Below, piece after piece: positions 24,160 to 35,108 of a stretch of DNA of 64,000 bases (the stretch's first letter is position 1; each line of letters begins with the position of its first letter). The stretch lies in NCBI RefSeq assembly GCF_964355755.1, contig NC_092674.1, positions 24,206,001 through 24,270,000 on the forward strand. Reading direction: 5' to 3'. The notes below the pieces were generated by a model. It was not told the DNA's origin and made no database searches. It worked only from the letters and a program-made list of their open reading frames with translations. Both the position numbers and the translations under genes were made by a program. The DNA is from Antedon mediterranea (lineage: Eukaryota > Echinodermata > Crinoidea > Comatulida > Antedonidae).

Positions 24160-26594
24160 TAATTGATAACTTGTGTAATAGTATAAATAGTTTTGTAGTA
24201 AGTAACGGCCTTGTGAAAAACACCAATATGGTGATTCAAGTGTTGCATCCGTTTTAAATAAAGTTGTTATTATTATGAGAGTTTCATTACTTTTGCTTTT
24301 CCTCTTCACCCCTGTCGATTGAAAAAAAAATTCACTAGTGGTCATACCTGGATATCACCTTTACAAGTTGCACAACAGAACCACAAATGGTTTGTTATGC
24401 TCTTGGTCCACAATAATAGGTGCTCATTTCCCTTCTTTTTACCACTTGCCAAGACTTTCTTTTTAATGCCTGAAATATTTGATAAAATATACAATATAGT
24501 ATTAGTAAAACAATTTATGAACTTTACAAACATGATTACAGTATATACTGTACTCGCTGGTGCTACACTAGTAGACTAGAAGAAGTGTCAATTGAAATTA
24601 CACTGTGCGAGATGAGATAGATTAGAGCAAACTCATATAATGCTCATTTGTACAATATGTATATGGTGCTTATTTATATACTGATGAGAGTAAAAAAAAT
24701 GAAGGATTTAATTTGGTTTTAGTTTGTTAGAAAATTATTTTACTGTATCAATCATACCTTTACAAACATGCCAGCAATCAAGCTGATGTGATATCTCCCA
24801 GTATTCGTCCTTCATAACTTTTCTGATTGATGGTGATCTGTCAGTTGTGATTGTTTTGATGTTGATGCCATGACCCAACAAAAACTCTAAACTTCTGATG
24901 AAACCTTCCTTTTCCATTGCTACTGAGCTGGAACATTCCGTCACTTGTATCAGCCGAGCATCAACAATTTTGTCACTTTTCTCTTCAATAAAAGAGTACG
25001 TAGAATATTTTGCGGAATACCCTGGCGAGTCTGACCGGGCGTCCCCCAAAATTGAGATAGTCTCATTATCCAAACTTCTTAAAATGAGTTCGGCAATCAT
25101 CACATCTTGTTGTTCCTTATATGCTTCATTTATGACTGGCAACAAATAACATTTTTGAATTTGATAAAAACTTGATGATGATAAAAAATGCATATCAAGA
25201 ATTTTAGCAAAATTATTAATTGCTTGATATGTGTTTCCACTGTACAAAATAGCAGAGGCTGTAAGTAAATTGATTTCTGCCATTCCACGAACATCTGGAC
25301 AGCTTTCCCATTTGCCAAAGTGATATTCAGTACATTGCCAATGTACAATTATTTTTGCTCCCCTGTATAACACATTTGTTGATATTATCTTCTGACCGCA
25401 TTCTTGGCATCGCTTAAACATTTCAAGCACACTATCAACATTGACTATCACTTTTCCTGTAACATTATCATCTACTACTTCTATTTCTTCTTCAGAGGAA
25501 GAAGAACTGTCCTCTTCTGGTATCCATCCCATCAACTCATTTCCATGTGATGATGAAAAGCTTACATTTAAGTCCTGTAAAATTATAATATTATATAGTT
25601 TACAGAATTTGATATTACATACACTACGCATTCACAAGTTGGTGAAGATAGATAAACCATAAATAATCATACCTCATCATTGCCATGTACTGATTTTTTT
25701 TCTTGGACATCATGTGATGTATGTGATGATTCTGAGCCTGTGAAAAACTAAATATATTTATTTTTCTTTAATACCATTTCTACACAGTAACAAAAAATAG
25801 AATTGTTTTTTTAAACTATAGTTAGTGTTAATTGTTGTTGTTCTCAATCACCAAATGATGGCTAGTAGTTAGTAGGCCTAGTTAGTAGTAATCATCATTA
25901 TAGCATTTTTCATTTAAAAAAAATAATGCACTAAGAAAGGGCCTATCTCTAGCTAGTAGTAGTAGTAATACTATCTAGCATAGGCCTAGGCTATATTTTT
26001 TCTTGTTTGGATTTATAGGCTAGGCATAGCCTAAAATCCCTAGGCCTATATCATAAATGTAATATTTTAATAATGTACAGAGTAGTAGGCCCAGTGAATT
26101 TTTAATTTTTTTTTAGGCTTAGCCTAAACATAAAAAGAAAAAAAAACTTATTAGGCCTATAATTTACTTTGATATATTAGGCCTAATTATTAATATTATT
26201 GTTCTGGTGGTAAATTCATCATTGTTCTTACCGATTCTTGATTACCAGCCTCCTGTCTTTTTTTAAATGCACTTCTCATAGTTGTACTACTAGGTTTGTT
26301 AAATGCAAATATACTTGGTACTGCGTCAGGTTTCAGGCGGTGTTTTGGCTTGTAAAGATGCGGAGCTAGATCGTGTTTTGGGTCAGGTAGGTAATCTGAC
26401 TTCATGAAGTGCTTTCCACAAACTCGCAAAGTTCTGTATGTCGACGGCTTACAGCCGGGATTCAAATTAGCGTTTCTAATAACAGTTAACCATCTTCTGG
26501 CCAACGCCTTATCATTTGGAAAGGTATGAAAGGGTATTCCATCTAATCGGGCTTTTTCGTATTCCCGACAATTTGAAACAATACACGCCGGCAT
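20541..26594 (-). CDS. THAP-domain Kolobok transposase
   Basis: Minus-strand exons: 26246-26594, 25673-25737, 24758-25574, 24348-24469, 21209-21437, 20970-21116 and 20541-20815. Lengths and phases close exactly to 2,004 bases (667 residues plus stop). Residues 1-90 form a THAP zinc finger: MPACIVSNC with CxxxxC spacing, FHTFP, RRWL, VCGKHF and the final P of the AVPSIF element. Next come an acidic linker, a CQECG/HWQC zinc-binding pair and a DDE-type core. Candidate acidic residues are the Asp in LGDARSDSPGYSAKY, the Asp in ITTDRSPSIRK and the Glu in GTLESYH. Other conserved blocks are LDCWHVCKGIKKKV, SITNHLWFCCATCKGD and KFAPKRIHFHYGSMQGRTQL. No internal stop or frameshift is seen, so the gene could be functional. 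For exon 1 the donor at 26245 fits the phase; a better-looking site at 26231 does not. Confidence 0.9.
21700..24265 (+). mobile_element. Jockey/CR1-group LINE nested in the Kolobok transposase intron
   Basis: It lies in the intron between transposase exons 4 and 5 (21438-24347), antisense to the transposase. It is 5'-truncated inside the endonuclease, has a full reverse transcriptase, and a 3' region with a long T run (24127-24158) and AATAAA near 24257. Exact ends were not resolved. Confidence 0.75.
21725..24092 (+). pseudogene. LINE endonuclease C-terminus plus reverse transcriptase, one frameshift
   Basis: The first open segment (21725-22309) has ITEPTRITNQSKTLIDHFYTS and GISDHSAIYA, the end of an APE-type endonuclease. 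A one-base length change in the A9 run at about 22289-22297 shifts the frame; the other frame is then open to 24092. RT blocks are NYRPISVLPILSKIIER, QSGFRPNYSTSSAL, LIMLDLKKAFDTVNHQ (motif A with Asp), GIPQGSILGPLLFIMYINDL and YADDTALYY. The tail has YCNVVWG, LQNRAAKII and SYSGAKLWNSL. Apart from the frameshift and the missing 5' end it looks intact and young. Confidence 0.85.
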
Positions 26595-26697
26595 TTTCAG
26601 TTCCCTCTCTCTACTACTACTCTACACAATGTTGATCACACCACCGTCACACACACGAGGAGGAGCAAGCTCGCACACGGCCCAAAAATCGCTAGCT

Positions 26698-27174
26698 AGC
26701 AGAGAAAAAGTTTTGAGTCCGATATGGTTGAATGATTCCAGAACGTCATACGTCATGTTTCTACTAGCTACTCTTCGGGTCCCATAGACAACTCTCGCAA
26801 AGCGCGAACATTTCTAGTAAACACACTTTTTAAATAAATCGTAAAAAATATAAAAGTTGAATTGTTTTATTGTTTGTTTTGTCTATCTGGATATTGAAGT
26901 GTTTCTTCAAAATACCAGGAAAACATTTTGGCAAATTTAAGTAATTTAAAAGGTTAAATAAGCAATTGAAGTGACGGTACCTATTCTATTGTATGGTAAC
27001 AACAGCGAAAACTCATTAAGTAGATTATGCGATGCACCTGTGACGTCACAGCAATTTACGGCGACGGCTGTACGGCGAGCGCGTGCGGCGATATCCTCGA
27101 TTTCGCGATGGTTCTGAAATCATATGTATACCCCTAATACGTTTTTAAAATATGGTCCTCGGTACAGTTGTCCT
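26698..27174 (-). repeat. Kolobok terminal inverted repeat, right
   Basis: Partner of 18310-18786. It contains the transposase upstream region, so each terminal repeat probably supplies the promoter of the gene nearest to it. Confidence 0.9.
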
Positions 27175-27178
27175 TTAA
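27175..27178. repeat. TTAA target-site duplication, right
   Basis: TTAA follows the right terminal repeat and is then followed by GGGACACTTGC. Confidence 0.85.
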
Positions 27179-27491
27179 GGGACACTTGCTTGTGAAACGA
27201 ATAAGGAGAACTATGAACACTATATGGCCCGTCAACCTATTCAGGGGACTCCTATATTAAAGTTTCAAAGGTTCTACTAATGTCTGTAACCTGCCACACT
27301 ATTTTAGTTTTCGAGAAAAAAAAAACCGGTTACGTGATTAGAGAAAGGTCGTATACCACCAAGATTTGCCTTCGATTCGTAATGTCCCTGAATACTGACG
27401 CGCCTAAATATATTGGGTGTGCCGTAAGATTGTTGAATTTGTTGTTATATAATATTTAATCTGTTTTCCTGCTTTCTCACACCCAAGTCAG

Positions 27492-27499
27492 TTTATAAG
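27492..27499 (+). promoter_or_regulatory. TATA box of gene C
   Basis: TTTATAAG lies 61 bases before the ATG at 27553, followed by TTAGTTGACTATTGG and AGTGATCAACATG as in gene B. It is about 320 bases from the Kolobok right end. Confidence 0.75.
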
Positions 27500-27552
27500 T
27501 CCGACAGTTAACCATTAAATGTTAGTTGACTATTGGTTGATTAGTGATCAAC

Positions 27553-30500
27553 ATGATGGCTTTTGCACATAAAGTACTCGTTGTTTTGCTTATTATTCCT
27601 CTGAGCCTGGTGGCGGTAAGTCAATTTTTTTTAAAAGCTAGGTCTATCGTTAAATGAATCAAAGATTCTGTTTATTGCCTATATTACAGATATGTTGTCA
27701 TACCCTTTTGTATAATGTAGAAAATTACGGCAGAGTATAGAAAAATAGGGACTTTTCGATTTAGACGTCTACTATGTCGACTGGTACGTCGACTGCCAAA
27801 TTTGAGAACTTGTTTAGTGTCGTTGCCGTTTGCTTTCTGACATGAGTACTAGACTCGACGTCACAACACAAAGTTACAAAGGAGTTCGTAGGCTACATGA
27901 GTACTTAATTACAATTTTATACCTTCTATGAAATCTACCGATTGCTGTTATCCACCAAAAAATAGAAAATTCTAAAAATGTTTCTATTATTTTCCAAAAC
28001 TTATTATAGGGAGAAGGAGAAGAAACAAATATACAGGAAGAAACAATACAGTATAAAGATCAAGAGGGCAACAATATCTGGAATTTTTTTTTTGGTGGCG
28101 AGTATGATGTTGGTAAGACGGTTATTTTGATACTTTTTATGAACTTAATTAAGAATGATTCTAATTGGCAATCTGCAATCGAACTTACAGCGAAAACATA
28201 ATCGGTTTGTTAGTAGTAGTAGTGGTAGTAGTGTAGTTTCTGTAGTCCAAAAAAAGAAAATGAATTTTTATTCTTTCTCTTTATTTATTAATAATAATAT
28301 ATATTGTTCTGTTGAATAAACCATTTCACATAATAGTAATTCACTTTACTTTAAAAATTGGATAAAATATATATAATTTCAGATAAAAAACGTAATTTAA
28401 AGATTTTCTGATTATTTCACTTTTATAAGCGAAATCATTACTTTGAATAAATTTATTAAAGTACAAAATTACCTATTTAAATTTTGATTTTATACATCTT
28501 TATTTTTCATGGTTTTGAGTACAAAATACATCTTCAAGTTGACTTAAATTAGAATCAATGATATTATAGCCTTCGGCTTATTACATCTCTCTGATTGGAA
28601 TGAAGAGTGAATCGTTAGAGCGCCACCACTCGAGCGCCACTGATAAATGAGCTGTTGTTTGAGTACCACTTAGTTTTCTTTTTTTGTTATATTCTATTTA
28701 TATTATATTTGGATCAATCAAGATAGTATGAGTCACCGGTTTAACATTTAGTAGCCAATACATAAATAATGATAATATAAACACTCGAGTACCACTGTAA
28801 GATAAGCATTGAAATGTTTGTGAGAGCGCCACCACTGTGTTCTACTGTAAAATGAAAACACGGTTGAACGTTTGAGCGCCACCACTTGTCGATTTCTAAT
28901 AAACACTGAATTCAATAATATAGTTGTTCATATTTGGCGGGGAAGTCATCAGACTATCTGGCGGACCGGCAATAAAACAAACTAAACCAACTATATTTAG
29001 GAATATGAAATGTTACGTGATATAAATATGTTACCGTTTTGTTATTAGTTAGTCATATTTTTAGTGTCTTAAGCTTCGTGTTCATTATAAATAGTTGAAA
29101 CAAATGATATAGGCTTTGGTAAAAGTGTATTAATGAAGAATAGCACTATTAACATTATTCATAATGTATACGTAACTTTTTAGGCACTCAACCAGAGAAC
29201 TATCGTCGCGCTGGTTGTCCAGAAAAACCAATGACTTGTAAAACAGGAAAAACTAGCGCTATATACACACACTGGGGTAGTCAAGAATGCAATCCCCAAT
29301 CCACCGAAGTATATAGAGGTAGGATACGATTTTACATTATATATTAATGACAGACTTTGTGAATTGAGTAATAGAGTAAAACATGTGACATCCTATTAAG
29401 CGGACACTTTCCCGTGAAACAATAAGAAGAGTGTGTTTCAACACTACGGCCAACCCCTATTTAGGGGACGGGTGTCACGAAACCTAAGAACACGAAAGCT
29501 CAGACCCCCTAAGACCTAAGATCACGAAAGCTAAGACCCAACACCTAAGATTACAAATACTAAGATATACTGCAGCTTAAAAACAATACTTGTTTATCCA
29601 TACATAATTTTAAACACAGTAGGTTTAATTTATTACCATAAATATAATTTAATACTACCGCAAAACATAGATAAACTCACATTATTTTCGCCCGTTGAGT
29701 AATGTATATTTTTTCTTTACAACAAACAAACTTGACGGGTTGTTTGTTGGTATATATTTACTCCATTGTGTTGGTTCAGAGGATGTTTTTCTTACGCACC
29801 TGCCTTTCTTGTATTTTGACTCCAAATTTGTTGACTAACTTTATCCTGAACACCACACTTTAAAATTAGGACTTATAAGTACTTTCAGAAGGAGAAACAC
29901 ATAATAACAAATAAATAAATCCTTTAAATTGATGATTTTACAGATGTGTTTCTTTGTATACTGTAATGTAACTCCTCGAGCTCCATGCTCAATGTTTTTG
30001 TTTCTATGGAGCGCCAAAAGAGCAACAATAATAGTACAAGTATAAACACAGAAAGAAAACAAAACAAAAATTAAATTAAATTAAAATTTATTTGCCAGTA
30101 TTTATTTCTTCGTACTTGCATGATTATACTATTATCATTACAATTTTAATTTTACATTGTTCCATCCACACTGTAGATGGACTCCACAGAGTTTTCAGCC
30201 CTCTATATAATGTTTGCTCTTTTGACGTTCCATAGAAACAAAAACATTGAACATGGGGTAGGCCTACTGTACTCTGGGTCCACCCTGTACTGTAGGCTAG
30301 TCATTTTGGGTGCAAGAAAAACGTCTGTAAAATCATCAATTTAAAAATGTATTTGTTACTTTTTATGTGATTCTTTTTCATGAAAGTGCCAATTCTAAGG
30401 TGTGGTATTCAGAATAAATGTTTGGAGTTAAAATACAAGGCAGGTGCGAAAGATAAATATTTGTAATCTTAGTGTTGGGTCTTAGCTTTCGTGATCTTAG

Positions 30501-31209
30501 GTCTTAGGGGGTCTTAGCTTTCGTGGTCTTAGGTTTCGTGACACCCTTTAGGGGACAAGTATAAGTGTCAAAGGAAAGACAATTTATTTTATTAGTGCCT
30601 CTTGAAAGGAAATCGTTTCGGTTTGCTTACACCGCTGTGTGCGTTTACATTTATTTTGTACGTTGTAGCTATAATGGTCTAAATCAACAAATTCATTTTT
30701 TTCACTGATCTTTCTTATTTGATTAATTAGGATACGTCGGCGGAGGTCATTTTTCACATTTTGGGGGTATCAATAACCCCCTCTGTTTACCAGATGCACC
30801 CGAATACAACGAAGAACTTACAACTGATGGTGGCGGTGAGAGGTCTAACTTATACGGTGCGGAGTACCAAACCAACACGTACAGCCCGTGGTCCAGCTCT
30901 CATGACAAGGATATGATTTGCGCTGTGTGTCTTACAAAAGGCCGATCAACAAATCTGATGATCCCAGCTAAGCGTACGTGCCCCGAAGGCTGGACCAAGG
31001 AGTACGAAGGTTTATTAATGGGGGGTCACCACAGTCACGCAGGGGGACATGAATCGATTTGCGTCGATATAAATCCTGAGGGTAGACCAGGCTCCATGGC
31101 AGACCTAGACGGTATGCTGTTTTTTCCAGTCATAGGAATTTGCGGTTCATTACCATGCACTCCATATATTGCTAACCGCGAGTTGGCGTGCGTTGTATGT
31201 ACACGGTAA
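27553..31209 (+). CDS. Gene C: short-chain collagen C4-like secreted protein
   Basis: Exons 27553-27615, 28010-28112, 29184-29318 and 30731-31209 join to 780 bases (259 residues plus TAA). Exon 1 is a signal peptide (MMAFAHKVLVVLLIIPLSLVA). Exon 2 is an acidic linker (GEGEETNIQEE…) with NIWNFFFGGEYD. Exon 3 has AGCPEKPMTC and AIYTHWGSQECNPQSTEVY. The last exon has GYVGGGHFSHFGGINNPLC, YGAEYQTNTYSPW, CAVCLTKGRSTNLMIPAKRT, EYEGLLMGGHHSHAGGH, ICGSLPCTPY and CVVCTR. It is closest to gene B by eye: same exon phases, same promoter, HFSH and TNTYSPW in common. It is probably a secreted cysteine-rich protein; the ligand is unknown. Intron 3 contains a foldback transposon. Confidence 0.9.
29470..30546. 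mobile_element. Foldback DNA element in gene C intron 3
   Basis: The element starts GGGTGTCACGAAACCTAAG and ends with its reverse complement. It is flanked by the 10-base duplication TTTAGGGGAC (29460-29469 and 30547-30556). The two halves form one long imperfect hairpin: CGCACCTGCCTT, CACAC(C)TT, TGATGATTTTACAGA and ATGTTTTTGTTTCTATGGA in the left arm all have inverted partners in the right arm. Each end carries several CACGAAAGCTAAGACC subrepeats. There is no coding capacity. The 10-base duplication is compatible with a MULE-like element; that is inference. Confidence 0.8.
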
Positions 31210-31374
31210 AAACACTGGCACTTTGGTATAAACATTACATTTCATGTATTTAACTTTCCTTTTAGGCCTATCCATTACATTCTACTTTAATTGATACTTG
31301 TAATCTATTCAATATAAGTTGTATATTTCTTGATTGTGTTATGCAATACGATACACAGTGGTAATTCTCATTCT

Positions 31375-31380
31375 AATAAA
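31375..31380 (+). terminator. Polyadenylation signal of gene C
   Basis: AATAAA lies about 165 bases after the stop of gene C. Confidence 0.5.
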
Positions 31381-33065
31381 AGCAAAAATATTATAATACA
31401 TATTATTATTGATAATAATTATGCCTACTCTGAATCTCATCATCTGAATATATCTAATCTCATTTGTAACTTTTATGTATTTTTGTGCGTACGCCGTTTG
31501 AATGAATTCCAACATTTTTGATGGACCAATAATATCTTATTATCTTTTCTACTTCTTACTATAATAACGTTTCTCCAAAATCAATTAAAAGGGCTAATTT
31601 TTAGTAAGAATGTTTAGCCGAAGTTCACAAGACTATTAGGTGCCTAAACATGTAACATTATCCAACAAACATTACAATAAATCAAATGAAATAAAAACAT
31701 ATGCTTGTGAGTGTTTTTTTTTTCATTTTTTAAAACTTCAATCATGCTTTGAGACACGTGATTAAAATCGAGGTTAATGATTGGTTCTCATTGGAGACGC
31801 AATATAACATAACGCAACGTAAGTGATTTGACCAATCACAAGCGATGGATTATTCGAACTTTCGCTTGTCATTGGTCAACGCGCTTGATTTGCATCTACG
31901 TTTTTGCGTTGCGTCTAGTTTTGACTAAGAAAAATAGGTTTTGGCATACCTGCTCCCCTAAGTACATGCATATGATTGGCCGAGCAGATTCAGATTCAAC
32001 ATTTATTTCTTTCATCTATAATGTTTAAATATCGGCACATGTAACCCTACCGTAACATCCTCTCTTTCTTCTTGTTGGGTCTTGCATTTCTTAGTTTTAG
32101 TTCTAAAAATATCAATTATTTCTTGACTTATGTTTGTAAATAAATTATTACTCTCTTTATGCTGCTTATTTTCACACTCATGTTATGTCATGTTATTATG
32201 TCTATTGACTGAGAAAACATTGACAGAGAAAATGACATCGCCATCATCGTTGACGTCGTCGTCGTCGTCGTAGCTTAATATTTTGATGTCGCATTTGAAT
32301 TGATCTCTAAAAGTGGTGACGTTAGCAGTAAAAAGAAAATAAACTAAACAATAATATATTTCTTCACTAAATGTATTTTATTGTTGCATACAACTTTAAT
32401 AACAATATATTTGGAATTTGGTATCAGAAACATAGGTGTAGACACCATTTTTAACCTGCTATTTCAATTAAAAGTCAAGCTATACGTCAAAATAAATCTG
32501 AAATGGTAGCCATTTTGTTTTTCGCGTTTTTAGGATGAAGGACTAAAATTGCCTAGCCTATACTAAAAAACTTGTTAAAAAAATTGGAATTAAGTTGATT
32601 TTTTTTCGACTTTATGGGCTATCCTTGATTTCTTATTTAATGCATTTGCTTGTAAGTTGTTTGTATTCATTTTGTCGTGTAATCTTATGTTGAAACCGAA
32701 AAATCAAATCAAATACAATATTCAATTTTTCTCAAATCTGGTAGTTGTGAATAATAGTATTATTGAATCTATCAATACAAATAATTCTTGTAAAAATGAT
32801 GATTTACGTTAGACTATTAGTTGTTATGGTTAAAGGGTGACTCCGGTTTACACTAACATCCATATCTTATACAATTATAGGAAAGTCCTATAAGCACCAC
32901 ATTATTTAGGTTAGGTGTTATTTCACGATGCTCGTTCGGCTTACAGACGAAATATAAGCGGGGTTACTATCAATGTTTTGGCAAATGTTTATATTTTATA
33001 ATAAACTAGAAATTCCATACCCGGAGCTACCTTAAGTAACAGATAATGATGAACTGAAAATACAT
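31381..33065. other. Intergenic sequence between genes C and D
   Basis: No gene is seen. It contains an HP1 hairpin MITE (31765-31930), a GTC trinucleotide run (32254-32270) and AT-rich sequence. Confidence 0.55.
31765..31930. mobile_element. Hairpin MITE, family HP1, copy 2
   Basis: GATTTGACCAATCACAAGCG and CGCTTGTCATTGGTCAACG form the inner stem; ACGCAAT…ACGCAACG and TTGCGTTGCGTCTAG form the outer stem. Confidence 0.65.
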
Positions 33066-33071
33066 TTTATT
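33066..33071 (-). terminator. Polyadenylation signal of gene D
   Basis: AATAAA on the minus strand, about 95 bases after the gene D stop. Confidence 0.45.
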
Positions 33072-33163
33072 AAATACTTTCTAAAAAGAAAGTTTTAGTT
33101 ATATAGTAGTAAGTTTTTCGCTGGATAATGAAAAAAAGAGGAAATGAAAAAACGTTGAGTTGT

Positions 33164-35046
33164 TTAACGTGTACATACAACGCAGGCTAGCTCTTGGGTA
33201 TTGACATACGGTGGACATGGCAATGATCCACAAATTCCTACGACGGGATAGAGCAACAAACCATTGTCGTTTGCCACGGAACCATGTCTGCTTTGGGGAT
33301 CTCCATCAATGCAAAGAGATTGCTGCGCACCTGCGTGAGCCTGGTGGCCACCCATTAATAAACCTTCGTATTCCTTTTTCCAACCTTCAGGGCACGTACG
33401 TTTAGCTGGGATCATCAGACTTGTTGATCGGCCTTCGGCAAGGCACACGGCGCAAAGGGCATCTTTGTCGTGGATGGTGCCCCATGGAGCATAGGTGCTG
33501 GTTTCGTACTCAGCACCGTATATATTAGACCTAGAACCCCCAGCAACAACCAGTGCGTCGTTGTATTCTGGCTCATGTGGCAAACAGAGTGCGTTTGAAA
33601 GACCCCCAGCTTGCGTATAATGACCTCCGGCAATATATCCTGAAAAATAATAAAATCTGGATATAAAATAGTTGTTTGAAGGCCCCTTTTTGTATCACAA
33701 ACGAAAACGAGCCGAGGTTAAACAATAAAATAAAGCATTGATTAAGATTTTAAACATCATTTTCTCACCAGTATAAACGATGTGCACGTTTGGATTGCAA
33801 TCTTGGCGACCCCAGCGTGTGTAGACAACAGTCGATTTCCTCGTTTCACAAGTCACCGGTACTTCCGGGCAACCATTATTTTGGTTATCTACAAAAAGAA
33901 GTTTTTACAATTGATTATTGCCTCTAAAGCCGATTTTTCATTTGGCGAATTTGTTTGCGCGAATCGAAAGCTTCAGCTTATACGCATGCGTCTTCGTGTT
34001 TACATCTTCCAAATCTTTTTCCACGCATGCCTATAAGCTGACGCTTTCGATTCGCGCGAACAAATTCGCCTAGTGGAAAATCGGCTTTAATATTTGAATA
34101 GAAGTTTAAAAGTAGAAAAAAATTATTGAATAGTCGTATGGGTAGTTTAATAGCATTAATCATTAACGTACTATATACCCTTCTGTCCATTAGTTAAGTG
34201 ATGGATTTAGTAGAATAGCATGCTTCGCATCCCACGCCTGCCTCCACCACAGGAATCATTATTTAATTGTTGTACCTCCTAGACCTTATACTCGCCACTG
34301 TGGAAGTAACTTTCTAATTTTTTAGGTATCATTGTAGGCCGTGTGTGAATAACCCGCTTCGTTGTTTGGTGCAGCTATAAGAATATAGAAATAGTGCAGA
34401 AACCAATCATACCATCACCGTATCCACCGCCACCAAAAAAGAAATTCCAAATGTTCTTTCCCTCACTGTCTTTAAACTGTTTTTCTTCTTCCTTTAAATA
34501 ATCGTTAAAATAATGACAATGTTGTTCTTATAACAGAATATGGGGACGATTAGAGTTCATGACGTACCGCGACGCGCCGCAATTTAAAGCTGTCTATAGT
34601 CGAAAAGTCTTCGTTAAGAGCTTAAATCTTAGATCCAAAAGCTTTGCAGTCGCATGGCGCGTTGTGAAAACGAAAGGCTGCTAATGCGTCAAATCATAAT
34701 GATCATCATAATCATCATGATCATGATCTTCATGATCATGATCATCATCATCATCGGCGCATCATCTGTAAGATCTCTGCAATATTCTATGTAAATATTT
34801 AAATAATATATTGCTGAATAAATGTGTGAGTGAACATTATACATGATACCATCATCTTAACGATAGCGATTATCATCATACTTAAATATTCATTATTTAC
34901 TTTTTTTTTAACACGTGTGATCAGCATCCATCCATTTTGACATAAGTAAGGAGAAATATTGTAAAATAATGATTGCTACTTACCATGCACTGGGTAACAT
35001 GAAGTATGCACAAAGCAAAGATTACTTTGTAAGTCAAAACCAACAT
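33164..35046 (-). CDS. Gene D: short-chain collagen C4-like secreted protein
   Basis: Minus-strand exons 34984-35046, 34413-34491, 33769-33888 and 33164-33639 sum to 738 bases (245 residues plus TAA). The signal peptide is MLVLTYKVIFALCILHVTQC. Exon 2 has KNIWNFFFGGGGYGDG. Exon 3 has NGCPEVPVTCETRKSTVVY and TRWGRQDCNP. The last exon has GYIAGGHYTQAGGLSNALC, SNIYGAEYETSTYAPW, CAVCLAEGRSTSLMIPAKRT, EYEGLLMGGHQAHAG, ICGSLPCPPY and CVVCTR. It has the same gene structure as A-C and is transcribed toward gene C's 3' end. A hairpin MITE sits in its intron 2. It is probably secreted; the role is not known. Confidence 0.9.
33925..34089. mobile_element. Hairpin MITE in gene D intron 2
   Basis: The ends are TAAAGCCGATTTTTCATTTG and, inverted, TAAAGCCGATTTTCCACTAG. 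About 68 bases on each side pair, including GCGCGAATCGAAAGC and AGCTTATA. The TA dinucleotides at the edges fit a Tc1/mariner-type target duplication; this is inference. Confidence 0.75.
34690..34757. repeat. ATC/ATGATC-rich microsatellite in gene D intron 1
   Basis: A simple-sequence run of ATCATC and ATGATC units between exons 1 and 2 of gene D. Confidence 0.8.
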
Positions 35047-35100
35047 ATTGATCACTTTTAAGATCAAATTATCAACTAACGTTTATTGATTAATTATCTG

Positions 35101-35108
35101 CTTATAAA
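35101..35108 (-). promoter_or_regulatory. TATA box of gene D
   Basis: The minus strand reads TTTATAAG, 62 bases before the ATG at 35046. The downstream GTTAGTTGATAATTTG and AAGTGATCAATATG match the same places in genes B and C. Confidence 0.75.

Larger units (their letters stand above)
18310..27174. mobile_element. Complete Kolobok-superfamily DNA transposon
   Basis: An 8,865-base element is bounded by TTAA on both sides and starts and ends with 477-base inverted repeats beginning AGGACAACTGTACCGAGG. TTAA targets and a THAP-domain transposase are the hallmarks of Kolobok. It contains a seven-exon transposase on the minus strand, a two-exon P2X7 C-terminal-like gene on the plus strand converging on it, and a later LINE insertion at about 21700-24265. 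The near identity of the repeats and the open transposase frame argue for recent activity. Confidence 0.9.
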
